64,000 nucleotides of DNA from Eutreptiella sp. 'Long Island Sound 2002' (GCA_964036045.1 OZ038385.1:29162853-29226852); one strand, 5' to 3'; shown: positions 21,323-34,033, counted from the stretch's first letter. The notes: generated by a model not told the origin, from the sequence alone. Translations and numbers: made by a program.

Positions 21323-24300
21323 CTACTGCTCGGTAGGGGCGGGGGGCGGCTTCTGCACAAATGACTTCTTCGACTTGACTTGCTTCTTCTTCTGCAAGTA
21401 AATCATGTCCTTCATGGCGGTCGCGACTCTGAACACAGGAAATCCAGTCACGATACGGCGCTGTGGGGCCCCATGATCAGGGAAGGGGTGGCTACTGCTG
21501 CCCATAACCCCAGCCCTTCTCTCGCCTTCGGTGTTGAGCTATGACACAACAACACCCCTCACTTCCCAAAGCAAAGACAACTGCTGCAAATTTGCACTCG
21601 TGCGCTGTGTCGAGCGCCTGAGGATTCGTGCACTGTTGGCTGTCGTGATTGGCGTCAATGGCGGCCGAATTGGGGTCTCAAATCCAGAAAGCGTGCGGTC
21701 GAGGGAGCAGTCATCGAAACCTCGTTTTCACACACACCACAACGCCCGGGAGTCTGTGAAAAACTTGGATGTCGTTGCTTGTCGCGATCATTGATCTCCA
21801 CATGCAAAGCTGCATTGGCGTACCTGGCGCACCCGCGACAACGTGTCCGCTCCAGGGAAATTCAGCAACGTATATCACACACAGGGGCCGCACGCTGAGT
21901 CATGCCTGAGACCGGACCTACAACGTGGCATTCCCGCAGAGCTGCACAGCACGCGAAAAACTCCACTGCAAAGAACGAGGGGACCCAGACGGGCGCGAAA
22001 TTGGTGCCACATGTGGTCTTTTGTCCCGGCGCCAGACCGGCGCCGGACAGGACCCCACAGACCAGACTGGTGCGCACAGGCTTAAGCCTGGCGATCATCG
22101 TTTACGCGCGGGTAAGGCCCGTCCGCCGGGGTGGTCACACGTGCAGTGAGAGCATATGAAACAGAGACTGTATCATCAGGTGTAGCTACTACGACCAACG
22201 GCACGGCTGGACTGCACTCAGACAAGGTATGCGAAAAAGAAAAAAAACAAAACAGACCGGAACAGACACATCACAGCAACTGACAATATCATGGACACCA
22301 TCTGTCTCCGCATGATTAGCCCCCCCCGTCACCTTATCAGCCAACGGTGCAGTTATAGAATTTTTTGATTATGTTTTCCCCAGAACTTTCTCAGGATTCA
22401 TCCCATTTTCCCGAATCTGCCACATTTTCCGGATGGTGGTCCGGTAAGTTTCTGGGGGATGTCGGGTCCAACAAGGCGCAGCATTTGGTTTTATGAAGAG
22501 GATGCGGGGGTTCACCCCGCCCCCAAACTCACGCACTGCTGTGACTGACTCCATGCGCGTTGTGGACTGCACAACGGCTTCGGGGCTGCCGGCTCCCCAC
22601 GTGTCTCCCGTTGTGGCGCGCCGCATGAAGGCGGAGGCAGGGAGGGGTTCGCCGTAGAAACGACCCGGAGGCCCAAGAATCCATCTACGTGTTGGATGCG
22701 TCGCAGGACGGGGGGCATACTTGAACCGCAGCTCCTGCAGCTGCTCGACGGTCATTTCGAAAGTCCGGATAGTCCCGTCGGTCAGTGTCACTTGCACAAG
22801 GACCGTGGGGGTAAAGGCCCGCTGCATCACACTGTGTGCGACAGAGGCAGCGGGTGAGGCTCGGGGGCAACCCCTGGTGCACATTCCGTCCCGCGCTGCT
22901 CGTCGAAGAAGCACTCAACAAACCTCAGACCTCAGACAAAACCCCAACAACGATGAACACCCAATACCGCGCCTGAGCAACGCGAACCCCCCTCCCCCTC
23001 AATCGACTTCCAGACAACAGCAGTCTGAACAACCCCCAACAAACACCTTCAAGAACAATCCCCTGAACAACCTTCGACACCCCTCGACAGATCTCAACCC
23101 TCGACGACCAACGGTCCTCAACAATCGCTAACGATCCCCATCGATCCTGACACCCCCTCAAAATGTGAACAGCCCCATGAAACCCTCAACCGCCCGGTGT
23201 GGTGACACTTGCAGGAGTAGCCCAGCTACAACCCCCAACAAAACCTGTCCTCCTCATCCCTCTCGTTAGCCCTCCAAAGTGATCATGGGATTAATAGTGG
23301 GTGGAGCGGCAGTCCACACGGCAGTGCTTGAGAGGGATAGCCTCATTCCTCATCGTTACTCCCCCAAATGTCAAAGGTGGGGTGGGGTGTTGGCCGCACA
23401 CAGGTCAACAAGCGCTCCACATATACACGTCCTGGCATGCATATGCAGCAATGTTCGGTGGTTCTGAAAACAATTGTCATTCCATTGTCCTTATGTACAC
23501 TTGTGAGACCGCGTATGTTTGTGTGGCTGCCGTGTTTTGTCGACCACAACAATTGGTCTGCATCTGAACTGCTGGGAACAGCCACGATCTTGCTGTTTGA
23601 TCCTGCACGAGGCTGGGGGTGGGGGGGGGGGGATGTTGCCATCACAGCCCATGTGCCTGTCGATTTGGAGGTGTGGGCAGCGCTTCGCAACAACCAAACA
23701 GCAGGGTTTCAAGTTTCAGGGGGCGGGACTTTGATCAAAAATAAAAAACAGATCCGCCCTTCAAATGGGCGCAAAGGGCCGAAGAGAAAAAGTATCGTGC
23801 AAAGCAGAGGGCGTACGAAGACTGTGATTCCAGAAAGGAGTGCCATGAGACAACCATCAACAGGCCTTGGACAAGGGCGCTCGTTCTTTATTTTCCAGCA
23901 CCGCCGCCGGCAGTCCACCACCAACTGCGGATGGTTGGCTGCCAACTGCTGGCAGTCAAGGACCCAACGCCAATGGTCAGCCGCTTGCTGCCGACAGTCG
24001 ATAGGCAGGGCATTGATCCTCCAGTGCTCGTCCGCACCACAAATTAAAGGGAAAGGGTCAGGAAAGACCGGGGGGCTGTATCTTAATTACAGGTGACCTG
24101 CCAAGGAATTCATACCCACACTCAAGTGCTCACAAAGCAAACGAGCCCCCCCTCTCCTCATCCGCCACTGGTGGACCGTTCCTCCTCGTGCACAAACGTC
24201 CTTGTGCGAAAACGCGGATGTGTTTTCCTTGATTGGCAGCGCCCAGTAGCTCTCATGCGGGGTCTGCTGCCGTGGCTTTCGGCTGCCGCTATGCTTGGGT

Positions 24301-24774
24301 TTAGCATGGGGATTTACGCTTTCCTGGACAGTGGTCTGAATCCCCAGGCAGGACAAAGCTGCTTGTTCCCCCTCCCCGCCCCCCAAGTGTCGGTGTTGCC
24401 CTGCTACGGGGCCCTGTGGATCCTCCCTGCTTCAGTCCTGCGCTGCTGGAACGAGCATCGCGGTTTAAATTGCTGCTCACCCCATTCAGGAGGTCACCCA
24501 TGTTCTGCTGCCGAGCCGTCCTTCTTCAGTAACACATCGCGCTGTCCCTTGCAGACTTCGTCATCGTTTGGAAGCACGCGTGTGACATGGTGATATGCGT
24601 AGGGCAGTGGGGGCTTCCAAGCACTTCTTGGTAGGAGATTTTAAAAGATGGAGCTGCAAGAGCACACCTGGTGTTGATGGTGACATCGACCCGCCATCGC
24701 AAATCTTGTAGTCCTGGCAACCCTGGCAGCGGCGTGGCATCGGGTTGCTCCATAAAATCATGCAATGCAGAAAC
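21323..24774 (-). CDS. COMM domain protein, C-terminal exons (5' part missing)
   Basis: Three exons join in phase: 24774-24668 (acceptor CTGTAG, donor CAG|GTGTGC), 22831-22721 (acceptor CACACAG, donor AA|GTATGC) and 21428-21323 (acceptor TTCAG, stop TAG). The 107 residues contain a complete COMM domain: an L-R-W-R-V-D-V-T-I start, a Leu-Thr-Asp-Gly-Thr turn, the F-E-M-T-V-E-Q-L-Q-E-L-R-F segment and a following K-V-A-T-A-M-K-D-M helix. A Lys-rich and Pro-rich tail of about 25 residues ends the protein. COMMD proteins form the Commander complex, which recycles endosomal membrane cargo and also influences NF-kB and copper handling in animals. The N-terminal helical domain should lie in exons upstream of 24774, which I could not identify. 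Which COMMD paralogue this is cannot be told. Confidence 0.85.
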
Positions 24775-25130
24775 CTACAGCACCAGCAGAGACGGGCCAT
24801 GAGACAACTTTGGACCCACCCCAGAATCCCGAGGATTAATATTCAGCGAAGCCATTCAGGTGAGGCCCAACCCTTGAAAAAAGTGATGTTTTTTTCGTAT
24901 CAAATTGGCCAAAACTGAAAGTGCCGGGCCTGAAGGGCAAGTTCATTGAAGTACAGGTTTCAGCAGTGCCTGGGTCTACATATGCGATTTGGCGCATGGA
25001 TGGTCCCCCATGGGGCCCCTGTTGTTGCATTCGTTGCTGGATCTCATTGGTGCGTAGGGCAGTTTTTGGTGGCTGTGGTGCAGTGAGCGCGTATTCTGAC
25101 CTGTGTCACTGTCACTGTGGCTCAGTGCTA

Positions 25131-26406
25131 CATGTCACCCCCGCGGGGATCGGCATCTGCCGTTAGTGCAGGTGGATCTCCCATTTGTTGGGGTCCCGGT
25201 GCGCTTTGTACCGTTTCGGCAGTGGTAGTAGGGGGATCTCCCACAAAGTGGGGTCCCACTCCTCCCTAGGTTGCTCCCGGTGCCGATACAGTTGCTGTCG
25301 TACTTGTCGTGTTTCTGTGTTGTAGAGTGTGTGCATCGTGTGGTATGTGTGCGATTCGTGTCGTTGGCGGTAGGACCAGTCCAGCGCGTGGCAGAGTAAA
25401 TGCTATGTGTAGCCGGCGCGCATCCGTTAGTTCTTGTAGCCTTAGGAGATGTCTCTGGTACCGTTTATACACCTACCATGGTTGCGCTCTCCGTGTAGAG
25501 CATGAGGGTGCTTTGCTTTGCGGCATAATAAACCTCTATGGTTTCGGAGACATGTTGTGGCCAGGGGTGGTGTGTACCGCGTCCCGCATATGTGTTGACG
25601 AGATGGTGTGGTATGCTCGTTTTGCGCCAAGGGTGCTATCATGGAGTGACCTCAAGTCCCTGAGGTGTTTCATGGCATGCGCACAAAGGGAGGCGTGCTG
25701 GTAATTATGAGTCACTGTGCGTAAGTGCCTACGGGCCACGTCCTCCATACGAGGAAGTAGGGTCGTCCAGCGCTTGTGAAGCACGTTGAGGGTCCTGGGC
25801 TTCTTGCGCGAGTGTGTTGTGGTTCTTGTCTGGTGGAGGATGGTGCATGTACACCAGTGCACGGCTTCCGTGTCGTTAGCCTGTGGTGCTTCCTGTAACC
25901 ATGTATCTACGTCGATGACTGGCTAGTCGCGTTCGTTGTTTTGTTTGCGTTTCCGTGACATACCACATGGTGCCCCCACCATGTTGCACAAGTTTTGTGG
26001 CGTTTCTCGCGGTGCATAGTGTTGCGCAAGAAAGCGCGTGATCCACACGGGCGAAGGAGGCAAGTTGGGTGTGGGGTCCGCTAGTCTGCGTTGAAGTCCC
26101 TGGACGCCCTGTATCGCTCGGAAATGAAAGAGTCCCGCCACTGAGCAGAGTCTATGTTGTTCTTGTTCTTGTTCTTGAAAACGGTGATGCTTGCACATGA
26201 AGGGCACCGGCTTGACCATTTTCAACATGGGCTTGAGACTCTCGTGGAAACAGCCTTTGCCTTGCAAAAATGGGTGAACCGAAGAACTATGGTAAGCACT
26301 GATAGCAGTTTTCTTCCAATTGCTCAGGTTTTTGTTATGCTTCATCCCTTTTGTCCTTTCTGTGCTTCGTTCATCACATTCTACTACAACTTTTCTCACT
26401 GTACCC
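25131..26406 (-). pseudogene. Long minus-strand frame broken only by TAG
   Basis: One minus-strand frame runs from a TAA (26411..26409) for 425 codons with no TAA or TGA, but with TAG at 25925, 25538, 25475 and 25268 (5' base of each). It then meets TAG at 25130 and TGA at 25124. The predicted peptide is rich in His, Thr, Arg and Gln, with no domain I know. The plus strand here is strongly G/T-rich, which lowers TAA and TGA on the minus strand and may explain part of the pattern. It could be a decayed coding element, or a skew artefact. The piece also lies where COMMD 5' exons might be expected. Confidence 0.25.
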
Positions 26407-26589
26407 AGTTACCAGCCCCCCATGAGGGCGTTTGTGCACAGCGCGCACTTTTGCATTTTGCAGGGAGAAATGGGAGAATTTTGGGGCAATTAGCAATAAT
26501 CTTGCCCATATCTATCAACTCGCGCTGCATTGCAAGGTTTGTTGGCCTGGCAATGTACGCAGAGTTGCGTGACACTTTGGTTGACATCC

Positions 26590-27470
26590 GACGTTTGACC
26601 ACGGGGGGGGGGGGTAGAAAAAAATTCCTGGTACCGGCGTACAACTCTTTTTTTGGGGGGGTACCCCCAGAGGAGGGGCCATGAGCATCGGATACACGAG
26701 AGCATACACCCCCGGAGGAGGGGGGGGGGGGGCACGAAAAAATTTTCGAGCGAAAATTTTTTCCGGACCCCAAAACCTGAAATTTCCTCAACTCTACCCC
26801 GCCTCTTTGGGTTTGGAAGGTGCAAGAAGGATATTTTTCAAGGTGACCATTGATGTTTCAGCCCATATGGCTAGTATTTGTGCTTTAGGGCACAAAGACC
26901 CCCGGTTTGTTCCAGCTTTAGTGCAGCGCCCACCCTGGCCTCTTATCGGCAGGCCCAAAAGTGGGCGGAAAGGCTACATAACCCCTGCATTCTCGGGGGT
27001 CCCCAAAAAGGGGGACAAAATCAAAGCACAAAAAAGCATCAAAAACCAAAAATAAAAATTTTCCATTGCGTCCCACATCCGAACTAGAAGCACGAAGATT
27101 GCCTGCCCAAGGAATTGAACTAGGGACCTTCCCATTGCAGAAGCACTGTTTACCCACTAGGGTACGGGTCATCTCTGTCATGTGTCTGCACAAGGATGGT
27201 ATCGATATTTGGTCCAATATGGTTTTCATCCATTATTGAGTTCTCCTAAAAAAATACGAGTATTTTGAGTATAGACACATGGGGTGAAAACCCATTTTTT
27301 CACCCTTTGCCACATGAAGCAAATTTTCCTTATGGCGCAAGATGTAGCACAGTGAAGGTTACATGCAAATCCTCCCTGCGAAGAAAATTCCTACAGGGGG
27401 TGCTAGTTGTTTTTTCGGGGGGTACCCGGGGGGGGGGGGTTCCGAAAAAAATTCGCGTGAGTTTTTTTCC
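26590..27470. repeat. Poly-G / poly-A hybrid repeats
   Basis: Three related segments combine a G-run, aaaaaa-tttt and GGTACCC words: near 26604-26670, 26716-26775 and 27415-27475. At 26972 there is a copy of the GGCTACAT-(c/a)ACCCCTGC motif seen at 4532 and 40393. No coding region is evident. Confidence 0.5.
27095..27175 (-). repeat. tRNA-derived SINE head (pol III promoter boxes)
   Basis: On the minus strand the sequence TACCCTAGTGG matches the RNA polymerase III A box. About 40 bases later AGTTCAATTCC matches the B box. The flanks do not pair as an acceptor stem, so this is not a functional tRNA gene but fits the tRNA-like head of a SINE. The remainder of the element is not delimited. Confidence 0.5.
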
Positions 27471-28379
27471 GCCCCCCTCCCCTGCCTTGCGTTTGACGAG
27501 CTTCAAAGACGTGACCCATGCCTTAAGTTGCCAAGGACTCATACAATGTTTTCTTGATTGAGTACTCCACCCTTTGAAGCCGTAGAAATAGCCATGAAGG
27601 GACTATGGAGAAACATGGTCAATTTGTGAGTGTCTTTGTGAGGCGCATTCCATAGGGCAGTGGGAGGGCCGGTCCCCCTTGGTAAGTTCTTGTTCTTGCA
27701 ATGCCTAATGAGGCAATCCCAAATTCCCAAAGATACCTACCTACCTAGCTTGGATGTAGTCCTCCACAAAGTTTGTGCACAGTGTGCGCGGAGCGCACAA
27801 TACACCCCCCCACTTCCCCCTGTCCCCCGCATTTTTCACCGCTGTCCCCATTCCCCGCATTTTCTAGGCTCCTTTGGTGAGTTGGCGAGTGTCAGTGGTT
27901 GTCAACTTACATGCCTAGTTTCATCCCGTTTGATGCCTCAACAACGGGTAGGCCCTCGGCTGGCACACACACAATTAAAAATTCTGATTCTTCGGGTTGA
28001 GGGTTGGTTGCATGGCGCTTGGGGTTTATGCCTGGCTGATATGCAGGTGCAGTGCTTGCTCGGTGGCTGTGGAGAGTGCTACACTAGGGTGTGCATGGAC
28101 GGGTAGGACAACAACACAAGTTCTTGCCCACCACCCTACCATGGGGCTAGGCTAATGGCAATGTGTACCTTCTCGCCGTGTCTAAGAATTTGGCCCATCC
28201 TTTGCTACCGGTTTATGATGATGGCAAGGGTGGTGGTTGGAAGTGGTGGGAGTGACATTTTGTGTTGTTGAATTCTCATATTTTGGGTTATGCAACGCAC
28301 TTTGCATGGAAGGTTTGCGGTCTAGTGCGGCCTACTTGGGGGACTTCCCGAGGTGAGGAGAAACTTGGGGCTAGAGATA

Positions 28380-28450
28380 GGATACTTAATACAAAGGTAG
28401 CGCGCCGGGCATGTGCCTTCCGCGCGCCGGGCAAACATTCCCCCCTTGTC
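28380..28450 (-). repeat. GC-palindrome repeat, inverted relative to 40078-40135
   Basis: Read on the minus strand, this is gggggaatgtttgcccggcg and onward to gcgctacctttgtattaa. It matches 40078-40135 on the plus strand for roughly 100 bases including flanks. Related segments built on tgcccggcgcg(c)gcccggcgcgcta lie at 28845-28885, 31085-31120, 31423-31450, 39993-40045 and 40777-40830. The core pairs with itself, as in a MITE or a hairpin-bearing repeat. Confidence 0.75.
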
Positions 28451-29609
28451 AGAGCAACAACAGGTGTTGTTTCTGCAATTTTGGGAACCATGTCCTACTT
28501 TGCCCTTTATACCCCCCCCCCCTGTCACAGCATCAGTAGGTGTTGTTTCCATCGAATTTTGGGACTTTACTGTTGCTCTCACAAGGGTAGCATCTTGCAT
28601 AGGGGTAGGTGCCAAGCCCAATGGTAAGGGCCCTCATTCCTACAAAAAAAGGTCCCTGTAAAAGGGTGGCAATATTATTCCTATGCCTTGTTGGCCAACA
28701 AATGCTGTTTCTCCTTGTATCCATCATGGATACAGGCTGAAGACTTGCTCTTGGTGCTTCTTGGTGGCCATCCCTAGATTGGGCTCCAGATTTTTCGCTG
28801 AGAGGGGGCAAAAGAAGGCACAGGTGGGGAATGGTCAAAAAAAGATGCCCGGCACGTGCCCGGCGCACTAAGACTCCCCCAAGGGTGTTGCTCTTGCAAA
28901 GGTGGGGCGGGCAGTACCTACCCAATGCCCTAGAGTAGGGAAGTCTCGGATAGTGCTTGGTATGGTGTTGATCCGGGGCATTTGGGCCGAAGAAAAATGC
29001 CTGGCACACACCCAATGCACGTCAATGGTGAAATTTTTTGTTTCCATCAGGTACAACCCATGGTGGCAAAATTGTGTACCATGAGCTGAAGCTCATAGCT
29101 CAAGCACAGAATGGTTGTGGCTTGCGACACAGTCACCTTCACCACCTTCGCATTCCCCATCACCTCCATCAGCACATTCAAGATCCACACCATGTCAAAC
29201 AACTGCACCTTGAATGCAAGAAAGCTATGGCGTACAAAGCGCCTACCAAATGCACTTTTTCGAAAATTGCATGTCTCACACCTCCTTCACCTACTGCAAC
29301 CCCTACTTCAAGAGGCCATACTGCTGTTTTTCGAGTTTTATGCTCTAGTGCTGCACATAAACCGCAGATTGTCCAAACCACATGAAGTGCCGCAGCCGGC
29401 ATTTTTCAGTACCCTGCTGCGGCTAGCACAAGAGGGGTACAGCGCTTGGGGATCATTCGGTAGACAGTCCCACTTTCCACAAGTAGCACTCTGATGCACT
29501 TCAGCATGGTTTCTCTGGACTGCCAATATGTTGGAGCAATAGGACCCTCAAATGCTCCTTACAGCTGGTGAGGGGGTGCTGATTGCATATGCATGAGCTC
29601 AAAGCGCAG

Positions 29610-30443
29610 TCAGAAGCTTAAACCATGTATTCCATGCACCTCCAAAGGGGACCTACGGCACAGCATAAGTGACAGTAAGAGATGCAAATTAAGCTTAGAA
29701 TGGCACAAATACTTTCCCATGATGGCCGACCTGATAGCATGATAATGGGGGAGTTGTCGCACAGTGCGCGCACGGTTCAATGTTTTTGGAATATTCACCC
29801 AGCTTCTACCCCGTTGAACAGCCCCCGCGGAACCACACCCAGGGTCCCAATTTCTGCACCCTGCAGCCCTTGCTGGCATACCAGGAATTTCTATTTTTTG
29901 TTCTGATGCTTGCCACAGGTCCAAGGCTCCTAGTTTCTGCACCTTGCAACTCTTGCTATTATACCAGAAACCAGATGATGCAGTTGAAAAAAGACCTGTA
30001 AGTGTGCGTCGTCTTTTTGCGACCTCCTGGTCCTTCTTGTGCTCTTTGTTGAAGCGCAAACGCTCAATTTTTGGAGCTGTAGGGCACAGTTTTGAACCCC
30101 CCCCCCCCGCTCTTTTTTCTGGATCCTTGGGTTTGTGGTGACCCCAGTTGCAGCGCAGAATCTTTTTAATGACAGCAGGAACCTCAGGAAGACCAGGATA
30201 TACAGGGTGGCATTGCTTCCAAAAATTGAGGTGTGCTGTTCTGAAATTCTCCATGAAGACCTGATGTTCCAAAGGTCGGGTTGCAAGCATTTTAAGTTTA
30301 TCTGGTTGTACAGAAAGAGGGAAATATGCCCTGGCCTGATGCATAAAAGCCTTCTCCCACACAGTGAAGGGTTGTGCCCCAGCGGGGGGGGACGGCACGC
30401 ACAGAGAGGGGTTTATTTTCAGTGCAGTCTCCACCACGCTCTC
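29610..30443 (-). CDS. Unidentified open frame, 278 codons without ATG at its start
   Basis: A minus-strand frame is open from just after a TGA at 30446 to its stop at 29610. The first ATG is at 30344. The first 110 residues after it look protein-like (Trp/Phe/His-rich helices, then a Lys/Pro-rich turn). The later half includes a Gly run over a C-tract (30100-30110) and an internal duplication with 83-bp offset (29851 and 29934), which argues against strong selection there. I recognise no family. Possibly an exon of a longer gene or a decayed element. Confidence 0.25.
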   Translation of the reverse strand, partial: ESVVETALKINPSLCVPSPPAGAQPFTVWEKAFMHQARAYFPLSVQPDKLKMLATRPLEHQVFMENFRTAHLNFWKQCHPVYPGLPEVPAVIKKILRCNWGHHKPKDPEKRAGGGGSKLCPTAPKIERLRFNKEHKKDQEVAKRRRTLTGLFSTASSGFWYNSKSCKVQKLGALDLWQASEQKIEIPGMPARAAGCRNWDPGCGSAGAVQRGRSWVNIPKTLNRARTVRQLPHYHAIRSAIMGKYLCHSKLNLHLLLSLMLCRRSPLEVHGIHGLSF

Positions 30444-33108
30444 TCAGACCCTGTGAGTGCCACGGCGTCGTCTCACACCCCCCCTTCTGGGCGAAGAACC
30501 CCTCCCCTCTTACCACAGCACTCAGCCAACAGAATGCACAGTTCAATAGAAAGAAAGGAAATTTTGGAAAAGGAAATTTTTAAAAAGGGGGCAACCAATG
30601 GTCAACCAACAGCTGAATAGCTGTCCTGCATCCACAACAACCATGAAGAACCCAGTTTGATAGAGAAAAATCAGGCGTTCTGGATCTGGGTAATAAACAA
30701 CACCCAAAAGTATGCACGGTGCACGCACAGTGCGCACATGGTGCGCGCACGGATCAAGCAACACCCCCAATGAATGAGAAATGTTCTCAAAGCCATGACA
30801 CATGAATGACAAAGCTCAAATTCGGCCAGTTTGGGGCACGTCACTGCCACGTCACTGCCACACTCCTGCCAGTCGAGCGGGTGTAAATGACTGACAACCC
30901 TGCTTGAAGCCGTGAGAGAGACATAGCTCTGTTGAGACAGGGTGTCAGATTTCTGCAATAAAATTCTGCAACCAACAGGCCTAGACACAAGGGGACATTG
31001 CAAAAGAAGTCGCAGAAGCAAAAACAAGGCACACATGCAGATTGAGAACGTTTTGGGCCCCGAAAATGGAGGCCATTGCCTCTAAGAGGGTACGTTTGCC
31101 CGGCGCGTGCCCGGCGCACCTGGCATCCAAATGAATGTTCTGGCCATCTATCACAATGCTTTACCCCCAAACATCACTGCCTCCTCTAGCCCAAGCACAA
31201 GCACGAGCACATTGTATGACTGTTGGTGATCAATTAAATTCCCATTTTTTCGCCCAACAAATGGGACGATCACATGCACCCTACCCTTGTGGGCCCCATC
31301 ATGGCCACCCACCTTAAAATCCAAGATGCCGCTCAAGTGCATGACAGACCACTCAAGTGGCCACACCGAAGAGTGGGAGTCGTTAACCCCAACTCGAGGG
31401 GCCACACCGAAGCGTGGGAAAACTTTGCCTGGCGCGCCCGGCGTGCTAACGTACTCTCTAAATTGGCTGAAAGGGTCTACAGAACAACCCCAGTACCCGC
31501 ACTGCGTGGGCACCGCACGCGAACCGCGCATGCACTGCGTCTGATAATCCCCCTGTGAGGCCCACAGAAGACACAAGCAATGGGTGAAACAACAGTACAT
31601 GTCGTAGGTACACCTTTGGTCTTCTTCCGTGCTGCTGCAACATACAGGTAAAGCATATATAACCTTCCCTTCCACCCTCGCCCAGCTGAAATGATATATA
31701 ATCAGTCCTCTTGGGCACTTGTTCCAGGTCATCAGCGACAGATACGGCCCTTCCTGCACTCGAATTGCCACGCGTGACCAGCTGTGAACCGATGACACAT
31801 GTGTCAGCCTCCCGTTGACAGAAGATATCGGCCACCCTTGCGTCGACAAATCACATAATGAAAGTGGCCATAATTCGTAAGGGGTTTCCGAATCTACCTA
31901 CATACCCCACCCTACAGGACACTCTGTGGACAGAAACGACAAGCGACCCCAAAACGCTCCGTGTTGGCACTCGAGAGAGATATATAATATACCTACAGAG
32001 ATTGAAATATATAACAAACGATGACGCTGGAAGGAGGAGAAGCACTGGATCCCACACTAGGTCCCGCACTAAATCACAAGTCGGAAGGAACCCTTGCCTA
32101 CACTCCCGGGTCGATCGGGAGTAAGTACACATACCTTCAACTCTGCTTCCTCTCCTTCCCTTCGTCTGGTCCTTTGAACCATCCACACTTCTACCTCGTC
32201 TTTGCAACACATCTCACATACAGGGGGTGGCCTGAATGTTGTGAAAGGCCTGCTTTTGGGGTTGGCAGTTGGATACTTGCTGACCGATGTCCCTGCACAC
32301 AGGCGTTCGGCTAAGCACCAAAATGTTTGATTGTCTTCAGCTGAGTGCTTGGCGTTTTCGAGATGAGTCTCATTAATGTCCATACGGCACCCGCTGCTCT
32401 GCACCCTCAGTAGCTCGTCCTCCTACCCTGACCCTGACGCTGATCAGCAACTGTACTCCATGGTCTCCTCAATTCCCCCTTCTGCACTGCAAGTGACGGA
32501 TGCGGATGAGTCAGAGGTATTTCCTGATCCCACTGCTGAGTCTTCCTCCCGCATCATGCTCAAGCTGGAGTAGGTTGAAAGGGCAACCCTGACCTCCCTA
32601 ACATTCCCTCCGACTCTACCGCTTCTGACAGCTCTTGATCCATTCTTGCCGAAGGCTGTCGCTTCGGCAAGTGCAGGATTGTCCCACGGCTACGTGTCAG
32701 GCCCACCTCGCCGGATGGTAGGTCGTTTGACAGGCTTTGGCAGCAAAGCCTCACTCAGCCTGAAAGCACAGAAAAAACCTGAACTTCACGGACCATCAGA
32801 AATGGAATTGCCAGGTTCCGTGATTCCAAAAGTTGCAGAAACACCCCCTCGTGTAGGTGGGGGGTTGTGATACCAATGTGAGAGGATACCGAGACGAATG
32901 GCAGGGTCGCCTGGTGTTTCCGCATTTGGTGCAGAATGTGCTGCCACAATCATAACATGTCATTGGTACACCTTCGGTCTTCTTTGGTGCTGCTGAAACA
33001 TAGGGGTAAAAGATATATAACCTGCCCACTCCCCGCCCTGCAGAAATGATGTATACGGTCCTTGCAGGCACTTGGTCCAGGTCACTAGCGATAGATACCA
33101 CCCTCGCT

Positions 33109-33402
33109 GTTTGTGCCTGAATGAGCAAAAATCAGCTGCACATCAAATTTACAAGACAAAACCAATGGATGTTTGCCACCGACCAAACCTGACCCTTTAC
33201 CTTGCCTTCGATTCACAGTGGTGTCCTCATGTGCAAACCACAACCAGCCTGTTGGTTTCTCCGGTTTTTTATGGATCTGGGATGAGTTCAAATCCCGGAT
33301 CAGATTTCAGGAAACATAATGGAGCAGCGCAGTCTAACAGGGTGAGTATGTTGCCGCCCACAGTGGGGCGTTGATAGCACTGTCTACGGTACTTAACAGG
33401 TG
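33109..33402 (+). mobile_element. Insertion inside a repeat unit, with a tRNA-like box B
   Basis: This block interrupts the repeat copy at 32970-33680 relative to the uninterrupted copy at 31604-31990. It contains GAGTTCAAATCCCGG near 33283, close to the RNA polymerase III B box. The size of about 290 bases fits a SINE. Ends are approximate, and I could not establish a target-site duplication. Confidence 0.45.
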
Positions 33403-33844
33403 CATATGCACTCGAACTTCAATTGCCATGCATAACCAGCTGTGAACTGATGACACACATGCCAATCCCCATTGACAGACAATATCGACCACCCTTGCGA
33501 CGACAAATCACATAATGAAAGTGGCTATGATATTCCAGGGCTTTCCAAATCTACCCCCCCCCCCCCGCACAGTACACTCTGTGGGCACAAACAATGTAGC
33601 ACTGTCACCGACCCCGAAGAACGCTCCGTGTTGGCATGTTTCTCGGTGTCCCATGCAGACATATCGATCCTTTGACAGAGATTGGCAGCAAACCCCCACT
33701 CAGCCTCATAGCAGAAAAAACTTGATGTCCACAGACCATAAGACATGAAATCCCCATGTTCCATGATTCCAAACGTTGCGGAAACACCACTCTGACAAGG
33801 GTGCAAGGGGGGGGCGGGGTACCAAGCTGGGGAGGATGCCCAGA

Positions 33845-34033
33845 GGAATGGCAGGGTCGCCTGGTGTTTCCGCATTTGGTGCAGAAGGCGCTGCCACAAG
33901 TCTGAGTGGGCCACTGGCCCACTGGAGCCCATCCCTTTCTCACCCATGCCAGGATCCACTGCGTCATTCCCTTGTACACTATCTTCGCATCCAATTCGAC
34001 TACCAGCCTGTCCTCGACTGCCTTGCCCTGCAA
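33845..34033 (-). pseudogene. RNase H remnant, frameshifted
   Basis: Two minus-strand frames together resemble the middle of the RNase H domain better preserved at 53550-54038. One frame carries a Leu-Asp-Ala-Lys version of the Asp strand followed by a Trp-rich helix. The other frame carries Ser-Gly-Pro-Val-Ala-His-Ser-Asp-Leu-Trp. The shift between frames lies near 33930. A shorter relative is at 32890-32950 and another on the plus strand at about 41620-41665. These are decayed retroelement pieces, not functional enzymes. Confidence 0.6.
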
